DNA of 64,000 bases, from positions 27,891,158-27,955,157 of the forward strand of contig NC_134024.1 in NCBI RefSeq assembly GCF_040712315.1, written 5' to 3'. Numbering within the stretch: the stretch's first letter is position 1; every line of letters begins with the position of its first letter. This document shows, piece after piece, positions 22,013 through 32,203 of this stretch. The notes beneath the pieces were generated by a model. That model did no database searches. It saw only the letters and a list, made by a program, of their open reading frames with translations, and had not been told where the DNA came from. The stretch comes from Castanea sativa. Lineage: Eukaryota; Streptophyta; Magnoliopsida; Fagales; Fagaceae. The translations under genes were made by a program, and so were the position numbers.

Positions 22013-23055
22013 TGTAAAGTTGTTATTTACAATTATATAGTGTTGGCTTTAAATCTGTGCCAAATTTTATTGTAATTTTGATTCAATCATATTTACCCTG
22101 TATTTTATGTGGGATTTCATTGTTTGGGCTGTGTGTGAGAGAGAAGAGTGGATTCACAGGTATTTCACGAGTAGACTTCTCTCAAAGCGAGCCACATGCA
22201 GAACACATGACTAGAATGCGAAGAGTCATGACAACTGGTGACAGCTAGTTTTCACAAGTAATTCGCGAGTAAGGCCTTCCCGTGAAATACTCGTGAAATA
22301 TTCTGTTTTGCTATTTTGGCTTATCTGTTCCACCATGTCTTCATTCACACTATATATACCCACATTACCCACATATTGTGAGGAGTGCTTTCCAGGAAGA
22401 AAATCCTAGCATACACACTTGAGAGTTAGAAATTGTTATACCCACAATCCTCTACACAATCCTTTGCGGTTTTCCTCATACGCCTACCTCTCCATATCCA
22501 TATCCATATCCTTAAGAGATTGATAGCCTAACACTTACCCCACCCATTCTGAGTGTAAAGTGAGGTTTTGATGCTGCTGGGAAGTATTGGAAGAAGCCAA
22601 GCTTTGGCAGATGCAATCAGGTTGAATTACGGGATCCGGAAAGTTAGACAAGACACGGTTCCGAGAAGCCTTGTTGGAGTAGAAGCTTGGAAGGCTTAAG
22701 TGCATTGGGTAGATTAGTCTTGGAGGGTCTCTTGCTATCATGTATCCCGAATTATCGTCTAGTAGATCGATTTATTGCTTAGAGGCAATGAAGAGGCTTT
22801 TTGCTGAGTTCTTCGATTTTCTCTTCAATAACACATCGTCGTGTTATCTTGTGTTTGCATCTTTCTTCCATACTCTTTTAGCTTTCATTTTAGTGTTGAT
22901 AAATGAAGAATATGGCTTAGAGCAGTTTATCGTTTGTTCTCTCACATTTACTTTATTCCGCATTTACTTAAGTTAGAGTAAAATCAACTAAGCCGTAATT
23001 TTTTAATTTGGGGTCTGAACAACTCTTGTGTGTTTAACACAAATTTGAGCTTTCA
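22013..23055 (+). mobile_element. Solo LTR in permease exon 6 (gag-only family)
   Basis: A 1,043-bp insertion starts TGTAAAGTTG and ends TTGAGCTTTCA, flanked by GATGT at 22008-22012 and 23056-23060. It is the same LTR family as 6501-7589 and the LTRs of the element at 45516-51429 (shared GTGTTGGCTTTA near the start; GGAAGTATTGGAAGA, AACACATCG and GTGTTATCT later). It interrupts the codon run DVNNET, which is uninterrupted in copy B. Confidence 0.93.
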
Positions 23056-23147
23056 GATGTGAACAATGAGACAACCGGTGCACTTGTACCAGCACAAATA
23101 CTTTATGATGCTTTCCATGGGAGGTTTAATAATTCGGCTAGAGCTAT

Positions 23148-23954
23148 TGGAATGATGAGAATCAATAAGTATTCAAGAATGCAGTGCATGTTCTAGTTGG
23201 GCCTATTATAAGAGCAAGATCCAAGAAAATCAAAGAAGCACTTAATGGGCTGATTTAAGAGATTTGGGCTGATTCCAACGCAGAACATTCCAAGCTTGGC
23301 CCAAAGAAAGATGAAAATATAATAAATTTAATTCAAGCTATTGAGGGCTGATCTGGCATAATTGGAAGTAATTTATAGCGTGGATTAGTGGCTGGTTGAC
23401 TTTCCAGCTCTATATCAGTTAATGGAGATTTTTTCCTATTATAGAGCTGTTATTTCAGACCAAATCTACCTGAATTTAGGGTTTTTATTATTTAGAACGT
23501 TCTTTTAGTTATTTTCCTTGTTTTAGGTGCATTTAATGCTTTTTAGGTCAAATTTGATTCCTGATATGGTAAAATATCAATTAGGAGCTATTTTAGAATA
23601 TATTTTCTTATCTGTCAAGTTTTATGGAGCCCTTAAATAGGCTCTTAAGTCTGTAAACGTTTTTCATATATATTATTGAATAAAAATCAGAAAAGGTGAG
23701 GCTTTGCTCTTCTTTTGGTTCTTCAAGAACTGTGAACTTATTAGGGATTCTTCCTTATAGCGTTCAAACTTTATACCTTCGGTTTGTGATTCTTTATAAT
23801 CATTGGGTCAAGGTCAACTTATACATTTGGTTCGCGTTTCGATTATAAACGTTGGGTCAGGGTTTCTATTAAAAATCTGAATTTTAACTTTCTTAGGCAA
23901 ATATTCCAATATTGTTTGTTAGGTCTCAAAGCATGTCAATGGAGGTTCACATCA
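23148..23954. mobile_element. Second solo LTR in permease exon 6
   Basis: An 807-bp element starts TGGAATGATG and ends TTCACATCA, with GCTAT (23143-23147) on the left and ACTAT (23955-23959) on the right, a 5-bp duplication with one change. It contains a likely polyadenylation signal (GAATAAAAATC near 23680) and paired TTGGGTCA phrases, as in gypsy-type LTRs. Copy B reads through this site without the insertion. Confidence 0.8.
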
Positions 23955-24047
23955 ACTATTGTGTTTCTATGTATCATCTGGGTATCATACTTCTTTTGTG
24001 GACTTTCAATTAATTGCCACTTTTGCTGCCAGAGTAGTTAGCAAATC

Positions 24048-24049
<2 letters not shown>

Positions 24050-24094
<45 letters not shown>
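24050..24094. repeat. (GT)n(GA)n microsatellite
   Basis: Adjacent GT and GA tracts lie at the point where permease homology in copy A ends. Confidence 0.95.
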
Positions 24095-24099
<5 letters not shown>

Positions 24100-24404
24100 T
24101 TGATAGGTTATATTGAGTTTGGCTTACTACAAAGCACTGAACCTAACACAAACATGACACATGTTCAAAATGATCGCGTTCCAAAGTACTAAAGTCTAAA
24201 AATGACACAAACATGAGACATATTAAAAAATGAACACATGTCACTCTAATGCATAATGCATTAGAGCACTATACAAAAGCTTGAATCAGATCTAGTTACC
24301 CAAATTCTATGGTATTATTGCTTAACAAGTTATAACCTGCCTAATTTTTCCACAACTGATCTTGAGGTCATCAAGGCAGTCCAAAGAGCTCATAGTTCCT
24401 TTTA

Positions 24405-25035
24405 AGGCTATCTAGCCAAACCGAGAACCCGCCGGAACCAACCAACCCAACTGGAACCGACCCTTCACGACCGGACTGACACCTCCGACGGGTCGATGAC
24501 GGGTCCCAACCTTCAGAACTCGACTTTGGTGGGTCAAGTGGCGGGTTTCGTCCTCGAAAACCCAAGCTACCCGACCCGCCCAACAAAATCTCAAAGAAGG
24601 CCGAAATCCGACGATGATCTAGCGCTTCTAAGCTTCGATCCGGCCACATTTGGCCTTCTTTTACTCAGATTCACTCAAATCCTCACTCAAATATGCTTAA
24701 ATCCGACGAAACTAGCCTAGATCTACTCAAACTCAGCCAAACTCTAATAAGCTTGACTCTAACTCGGCCAAATCTTAGCCATATTTCCATAGATCCAGCT
24801 AGTTATCGGGCAAAACTCGTTAGATTCGGCCAGATCTGACGAGATCTAGCCAAATTTCGGCAATATCAGAAAACTCGAAACTAGTCGATTCTCACTCGAA
24901 AACCGATACTACTCGACCCGGCTGATCTGAAACGTTATTCGGGTCGATTGCGGGTCGAAATATTCCCCACCCGTTAAGGACGAGTCGAGTCTGGGTTGGG
25001 CAAAAACCCAATCCAGCCCGAACCGTGGACAGCCG
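24405..25035. mobile_element. GC-rich non-coding element with 12-bp target duplication
   Basis: A 631-bp block, much richer in G+C than its surroundings, is flanked by TAGTTCCTTTTA at 24393-24404 and 25036-25047. Its ends are weakly inverted: GGCTATCTAGCC at the left and, read inverted, GGCTGTCCACGG at the right. It is full of ACCCG, TCGGG and GGCCAAAT words. It may be a Mutator-like MITE or a small retroposed element. No poly(A) is visible, and no coding capacity is supported. Confidence 0.65.
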
Positions 25036-25047
25036 TAGTTCCTTTTA

Positions 25048-25903
25048 TGTATGTGTGTGTCTATATATATAGATGTTGAACCCTAGTATAACTTAAGAAA
25101 CACCTCTGATTTCATTTTTTATTCTAAAGTAGTCGCCAACTCATGCGATTTGTGGGAAAATGTTATAATAAATTTGTAGGTTAAAATAGTACATATGTTA
25201 TTTAAAAGATATTTTTTAATAAGTTTTATTTAATGGAACATATAATGTATTTTGCATTCAGCAACAATTTATAATGATATATATATATATACACACACAC
25301 ACACATATATACATATATATGAAACATAATTTAAGAAGAACAAAGTTTAACTACAAAATTGCTTGTAACCTAAGGCTACAACCTTACTTAATATCATTAT
25401 TATTATTATTATATATTTTGAAAATCTAATTGTTAGATTACATGTTCTTTACGCTCTTAATATACATGTCAAATTTTATGCCAATCAAATATTATTTACT
25501 ATATGATTTATAAAATTATATTTTATGCATAATTTTAAATTACAAAAACTTGCAATTTTAACAATTGATCAATGACATATTTATTGATCTTTAATTTTTT
25601 TAGAAATTTTGCAAGCGTGAAGGATATAAGAAGAAAATGTAATTCAGTGGTGGATTTTTTAAAATTCACCTTCAATAAAAAGATATTGAGTAAGAATGTA
25701 ATCTTAGATTATAATAAATTTTGTAGCTAAATTTTATTCATTTAATAAAAATATTTAAATTACAGAATTATAATTTTTTTTTTTTTTTGAGAAACTGTTC
25801 TACATAGTTTTATTTAGTAGCTAGTTAATCAACTTCCACAAATTTATCAATTTATCAATTGTTTTATATAAATGGGGAATATGTTATTAAAAAGACTTTT
25901 AAA

Positions 25904-25943
<40 letters not shown>

Positions 25944-28021
25944 CATAATACATTGTCTAACTTGAACATATCCACCTTTTTCTTCTTTTCAAATATAAGT
26001 ATAATGTTTATATTATTGAAACTTGAATTTTATCTTTTAAATATCTATTGTTTATATTGCTTTTTTAGGACCCATATCTAATTTTTACTACATATTTTGT
26101 TTGTGTTTTTTAACCCGAAACTAAAAAATTTGGCCCAAATATAATAAAAAATTTATACTTCTAAAATAAAAAAATTAATGAAAAAATGAATTTTTTTTTT
26201 TTAGCCCAAAACTAAAAAAGCAAATTACAAAAAGAATCGATTTAAGGCCCTAAATAGATCAAAATTTACTGAATGGACTGAAGTGGATTGGAATGAACTG
26301 AAGTGGGTTGAATGGACCTAAATAGATCGATGTGGACCAAAATTGATCAAAGTAGACCAAAATGTTACATTGATATGACGCAAAAAAAAAAAAATGGCAA
26401 CAATAAATATTGCATTATTTAAGGGGTAGGGGTTTGTTAGGAACTTATGGTCAACAAACTCAACAATTTTTGCATAGGCAATTAGTTGAAGCTGATCTCA
26501 AATTCCAAGGCATAATAATACACGTTGAAAGTTTTACAAAATTGTAAATGGATAAAAACCTGTGTATATGCAAGAAAAACTATGGCAGACATCAATGGCA
26601 GTAAACCTGCGGGAGACATGCTGTAGACTGCGTGAATAAAAGTTTGACAAAACCAATACCGCAGTATTACACTAGAAAATGTACCTAACAGACATAGTGA
26701 GGTCTGGCATGTGTTTTTTTACAGATGAAAATATAAAAAACAAAATAAAATAAAAGGCGAAGTATGACAATTTTTTGGCTATTTGATGATTGCGTAGGCA
26801 AGGAATGTCACAAAAATTATGGCACCGATTACGGCTCATTTTGGAGCCAATCATGCACAGCTGACACCATCACTAGAAAAACATCCCGAAGTCCCCTAAT
26901 CATCCTAACAAGATCCATTTCAGAGAGAGAAGGAGAGATGAATGAATAAATATATAAAGTCAGAACCCTTTAGTTCTTATAATAAGGAATCCGACTGACA
27001 GTAATTTGGGACATACGCTAACAGAAATATTTTTTGTTCACAGGATCTTACTATAATTGCTATCTGAAAAAGAATATAAACTTAAACGTAAGCAGAATGA
27101 GTATACATATATACAGCGTGAAAAGTATTCTTTTTTTATTCTACAGTTAGCCTTCTTTTTTTTTTGAGATACAGTTAGCCTTCGAGTTGCACTGAGCATC
27201 GAGATGAAAAATCGACACCCATCAATTTTGTATTCTTCAAGAGAATTCCTGTGCCCAAAACTCCTTATATTTACCTGACAGAAAATTTATTTAAGCCTTG
27301 TGTGTACAGGAAATTGAAAGAGATCCAGATTAACAGGAGCATATAAGATGACCTAATTAAGCCCAAAACTCCTTATACATTACCGCTGAGCTAATTAAGC
27401 CTGTTCATGTTTATAAGATGACCCCTCCAAAAACAATCTAGAGTCTTGACAAGAACTGCTCTCTGTAATTCAAAATTATGAAAATTAGGAAATGAAAAAG
27501 AAAAAAAAGTAAATCTTGAATCTAGCAAAACAACAATCAGCAGCATTTCCAAGGGCAAACAGAACTAAATAATCATATAACCTTTTTATTTTCCCCCTTT
27601 CAAGGCATTCCAAAAGTCATTGAATGAACTAAAACCACTTAACTATTAATTGGCAAACAATAGTTTACAATATTCATATCCCAATGGGTTTAAGAGAGAG
27701 AGAGAGAGGGAGGGTAAAAAACCATGGCCATCTCCTTCCTAGTGTTTTGTTTATAAGTATACTACAAAAGTACAGTCAAGTACAGTCAAGTCTCATTTTT
27801 TTTTTTTCGATTGATAAGACATCCATTACATTCAACTAAAAATGTTTCGTACATTCTCCTTTCAAATTCGCTACCATAAATCAATCTACGTACAACTTAA
27901 ATTAATTGCTCTTAAGTTATTGTCGCATATCGGTCATCAAAGTTACTGGAAATCTAAACTTTCAAGTGATATTTGGTAGTCGTGGATTGGAGGTCTATGT
28001 TGGAGCAAACCTTCAAGTTGA
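25048..28021. other. Intergenic DNA, no gene recognised
   Basis: This is AT-rich DNA with TA/CA microsatellites near 25277-25320 and 25903-25944. A stretch of repeated GGACC(A/T)AAAT and TAGATC words is at 26220-26370. From about 26440 composition becomes more gene-like. A 29-codon frame on the minus strand (26829-26918) and direct repeats of CCCAAAACTCCTTATA (27256 and 27363) are the only structures I noted. No known family was recognised. Confidence 0.45.
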
Positions 28022-28029
28022 GTCTTGAA

Positions 28030-28825
28030 CAGTGGAGTCAATTCCGTACCGTACCGGCCGGTACGGTCGGAATTTATCGTACCGGCAGGTGAACTGGTAC
28101 AGAAACATCCATGATTCGTACCGCTTAAAATACCGGTCCTCACCGGCTATACCGGACGTACCGCCGAATATTGGACATCTCGGCCGGAAAATGAAAATCC
28201 GGCGGTACTAAAAACTTGAAAAAAATGGAAAAAGTTAGCAAAAAAAAGCTCACGATGCCGTCCTCACCGGTTGTCCAGCCGCTTCTCTTCCTTCTTCCCC
28301 TAGCCTTCCTCCTTCTGTTATATCCATCTACTTCTCTTCCTTCTTCTTCTTCTTCTTCTTCTTCTTCTTTTTCTTCTTCTTCGGTTTTGACCGAGACTGC
28401 ACCAATCTTCTTGTGCCTTTTGTTTTAGTTGTGCGTGTGTGTGATTGTGTGGCTCTTGTTTCTTGTGCCTTTTGTTTAGTTGAGTGGCTATTGTTTAATT
28501 TATTTTGTATGAGTTCTAAGTCTTTTGACACCCCATGTGAAAATTCAAATTTCAAACATGTTAGGCTGGCTGCCACTCAAATTGGATAAGCATTTTATGT
28601 ATTTTTTTTAATAATTAATATCATCTTTTTAGTTCTTTATTATTATTACAATCTAGTAAGTCAGGTTCTATATATATATATATATTTTTAAAGTATGTTG
28701 GGTTGATATTTGAGCAAGAAATAATCATATTAAAAATAAACAATTAATTTAGAGAAATATGCTATTATAAATTTAAGTATTCTTATATAAATTTATAAAT
28801 AATTCTAAATAAATAATCAAGTATG

Positions 28826-28879
<54 letters not shown>

Positions 28880-28980
28880 GCGATAAACTCAAAACGGTAC
28901 ACCGGTATTGACTGGTATCTGAAATATATCGTACCACTGGCTAAACCAGTACAGCCTCCAGTACGGTATTAACTTCCTTG
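28030..28980. mobile_element. hAT-like element with 8-bp target duplication
   Basis: GTCTTGAA is duplicated at 28022-28029 and 28981-28988. The ends start CAGTGGAGTCAATTCCGTAC and, inverted, CAAGGAAGTTAATACCGTAC, followed on both sides by dense ACCGG/GTAC palindromes. An 8-bp duplication and CA-starting inverted ends indicate the hAT superfamily. The 951-bp interior has a (TTC)n tract near 28340, a (TAA)n tract near 28830-28880 and no transposase. The stretch around 28215-28430 could be captured gene sequence, but the short open frame there is mostly the microsatellite. Confidence 0.78.
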
Positions 28981-28988
28981 GTCTTGAA

Positions 28989-30042
28989 GTCATGAACTGA
29001 AGGTTTACATTAGGAGCACATCTATATCAAAGAAGTCGGAGTTGAGTTTAGTAAGTTTAGTTAAATTTATGGAAGTTAGGATTGATCATTCAATATATAT
29101 GTAAAAATTCCATTTAATTGTTGATTTGTATACCTAAGGATTGATAAGATCAACCCCCTCCGCCCTGAGGTTTTTACTTTGAAAAGATTCATTTTATTGA
29201 TTTTTCTAAATTATCATATCCTAATTCATTTACTTTTTCCGCTGTATTGATTTTTTATTAGTATTTATTCATATTTGGAGAAGTTGTAACAATTGGGAAT
29301 AACATATTTTAATACCAACTAATACTTTTGGAGTTGCCACTACTTTATTTATTTATATGTATATATTCAAACTGGATGGGGTGTAAAATGCCACTTTTAC
29401 ACCCTCCAATATAATGCTAGTTTTACGCATCAAATTTTTACAAATAATAGAATAGGAACTACCATACACAATCACCCACTATTTCCTAATACAATAATCA
29501 TAAAATCAAATCCTCAAAACCCACTTCAGCACTTCTGCTCTTACACGCCACTGAGTTAAGAAGCTGTTGTTGCTGCCGCTGCCCAATTGAGAGTACCGAA
29601 AGACTGCCGGAATCAAGGAAATCTATTAAAGCTGCCGTAAATTGAAGCAACCCCAGCAAAACATCTAAATCAAACTAGCTGGAAGTTTTGCTCGTCAAAA
29701 TGAAGGAAAGACAGATCAGTGGGTACTTTTGCCCGTTAAGTTAATCTTACAAACATATTAGTTATGCGACCAAAATTAAAACATAATAGTTATGTGACCA
29801 TTTCGAACTCAAATCTTTAAGACTCAAGCTCTAATATGAAAAACTCGAGCCTTTGAAACTTGCATTCCATTGAAAAGTGAAAACTCAAAATATATATATT
29901 ATTTCATGATTTTCCCCATAGAACTCAAGTTCCAAAGGTAGACCCGAGTTTCGAAAGTGACTCAAGTTCCAAAAAAAATGGTCATATAATTTACATCTGG
30001 ATGTTTTTGTTGTTTATTTCTTTTGTTTTCTTTTGTTATCTT
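28989..30042. other. Intergenic DNA with a perfect 10-bp hairpin
   Basis: No gene is recognised. A perfect inverted repeat, GGGTGTAAAA (29379-29388) and TTTTACACCC (29395-29404), could form a hairpin with a 6-base loop and may be a MITE relic. On the minus strand a 55-codon open stretch without ATG (29498-29665) has protein-like composition but no family match that I can name. Confidence 0.45.
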
Positions 30043-31228
30043 TCTTGATTGGTTGTGATGAAGGATATTTGAAGCATTGGAAAATAAAACATACAGTATT
30101 TGGGCAAAGACCATAAGGATTTCCTCAAGGAGAAGACGTTGTCAAAGGGTAAAAACAAAAAATTTCTTGATTCTAGCGGTTTCACCAGAGGATTCTCTCA
30201 GTTTGATGGTAGTGGCAGCTTCTTGTGTCGATGGTGGTGTGTAACAGAAGAAGCCTAGGCCGAGATTTGATTTTCTCATGATTATTGTATTAAGAAAATC
30301 TTGTTTGAAAAGTGTCCCTGTTTTCTCTCTAGGTTTCGGCTAAGCCTAGGGGTGTGAACTGTTTTGCCTTTAGGCAACTTCTTTCTCCGCTTAGATGGTG
30401 GAACCTGGATCTCAATACAAATGGATACAATCACAAACAAGTGTGCGAACCTCAAGCTCTCGGAACAAGAAGGAAGCGAAGTAGACCTAGCTCTTCCCGG
30501 GGTGGACCAAGGTTTGGTGCTGGCTGGAAAGTTTTGCGCCAAACGCAGAGTGAACTAGGAGGCTATAAGGCGGGCATTACGATCAGTTTGGAGAACAAAG
30601 AGAGACTTTGAGGTAAGTGATATGGGAGAAAATAGAGTCCTATTTCTATTTCAGGATAAGGAGGATTTGGATAGGGTTTTATTGCAAGGACCGTAGTCTT
30701 TTGATAAGTATATTCTATTGTTGCATAAGTTAGAGGTGGGAGAGTCAGTCACATCTTTATCTTTTCACAAAGAAGCGTTCTGGGTCCAGATTCATGGCTT
30801 ACCAACCTTGAGCCAAACAAAGGAAGCGGGTACGTATAGGGGGACCAAATTCAAGGTGGGTTGAGTTCAAGTATGAAAGATTGCCCGTATTTTGTTACTT
30901 ATGTGGCAAAATTGATCATGATGAGAAGGATTGCATAGAATGGATCCATAGTGTAGATTCGATTAATTCAGAGGAGAAGCAATATGGTCTGTGGCTGCGT
31001 GCCATCCTAGATAGGTTATGAAAACCTCATGTTGTGTTTGTGCAGCGAACTAGGGAGAGAGAAAGCCCTCGGCAGGCGGCGGTGAAGCAGGCGGAATAAG
31101 AGCAGCAGTCTGGGCCGCAAACGGCAGTCTCTGTCGTGCGCTTTCAGGTTCATGGAGCACCGAAGAAAACCATGATAGGGCTAACATGGAATGTTTGAAT
31201 TTGGAAAGAGAGAGAATCATGGAGGAAC

Positions 31229-31748
31229 TGATGATACCAAAAAAAATCACCAGTAGGTTGCAAGCACTCTCCGAGTCGAGTCAACACCTGCAAAGAGAAA
31301 ATAAAGAGACCTAAAAGAGAGCACCAGTGTGGTGCCGGCCAAAAACCCTCCGAAGGTCAAGTTAGAGTTTCTTTACAACCCTAGAGTGCCAGAGTTTAGT
31401 CAAATGTGCGTACTTTGATATCTAGGGTTTCTGGGGTATTTATATTGGGTAGAATTGCCTTTCTTTTAGGATACAACTTCCTTCTCAAGTTCCTTTCTAT
31501 ATAGGAGTCTTCTCAAACGTGTGTCGCAAGAAGTCCAAGTGTGCACGCTTGCATAGAGATAAAGCAAAAATTGACTTGAAACATATCAAATGACATGCAA
31601 CCTAGAATTTGCAATTAACTCATATATGACGAATACTCAGCAAAATTGAACCATCATAGTCGGGTCACCTACGGTGTCGATCCGTCTTCATACTCTCCGT
31701 CCCTTCAAGTTCAATGGAAATGACCGTCTTCTATTTTTATCCCCTTCA
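31229..31748 (-). repeat. 3-prime LTR of the Tat gypsy element
   Basis: The 520-bp LTR is bounded by TG..CA. On the element strand it starts TGAAGGGGAT and is preceded by a purine-rich tract (GAAGGGGGCAAC at about 31749-31760), the primer site for plus-strand DNA. Confidence 0.92.
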
Positions 31749-32203
31749 GTTGCCCCCTTCAGTCCTTGGATCCGTCTTCGAAACCTGACGGATTCATGGA
31801 CTGACTCATAAAGCAATGTATTGAGATGGGACGGTCTTAGTATACCATGACGGAGGACACGTGGCCTGCATTTCTGGAGAAGAACACGTGGTCCTTGTGG
31901 ATTGGCTGTTCCCCCAAAACAAGGCGTCGCTTCGTATTCCGTGCCCCTCGTTCTATAAAAGCTAGACATTTCTACCTTCATTTTCTATTCCTACCAAAAA
32001 TTTTTGAGCAGAGCGCAACCGTCATAACTAGCGTGCATTCTTGCCGTTCAACTAATCGATCCGTCGTCTCTCATTAGAAGCCATTTCGATCCGGTATGTA
32101 TTCCAAAACCTTCTCCGTCTTTCTTTTTATTTCATTGTTTTGCATATATGCGCTTTCTTTAGATCCGTCGGTGTCTTAGGTTATACCGCCATAAATGTAG
32201 GTA

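Larger units (their letters stand above)
7590..24040 (+). pseudogene. BAT1-type amino-acid permease, copy A (broken)
   Basis: Scattered exons encode pieces of a plant BAT1-like amino-acid/GABA permease (APC superfamily), a multi-helix membrane transporter. Exons seen in order are: a possible first exon at 7945-8027; 13501-13680; the recognisable end of an exon up to 13885; 14048-14243; 21590-21895; and 21990-24040 split by two insertions. Signatures include YGPSQLYAGPARLIWGW, SWCCAWLETIGIISAIATQ, LLFTGTNKGGGYFAP, SYVFTHFE and GYDTAAHPTEETKGAD. Splice sites are mostly GT..AG. Frameshifts, small deletions and seven or more nested transposons make it non-functional. The last third of the family protein (after the AARVV motif) is missing and was not found elsewhere in the window. 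Confidence 0.82.
21590..24040 (+). pseudogene. Permease copy A exons 5 and 6, split by two LTRs
   Basis: Exon 21590-21895 encodes VIGGLVVIIML, then after a deletion of about 10 bases (present in copy B) SYVFTHFETSPETTGI, SYAVILSVLLSSYSLFGYD and EETKGADRTGSIAIL, ending AGCATTCAT before GTATGT. The next exon starts at 21990 with DLNYLYDV and is cut by a solo LTR at 22013-23055. It resumes as NNETTGALVPAQILYDAFHG and is cut again at 23148-23954. It ends with IVFLCIIWVSYFFCGLSI and a frame-shifted ATFAARVVSKS at about 24005-24040. Beyond this the gene runs into a GT/GA microsatellite and is lost. Confidence 0.87.

Noticed and set aside
28216..28428. Possible small secreted protein with a Leu-rich start and poly-Ser
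   Set aside because: The Ser run is the (TTC)n microsatellite and the frame lies inside a hAT-like element. It could be captured sequence, but nothing supports a gene.
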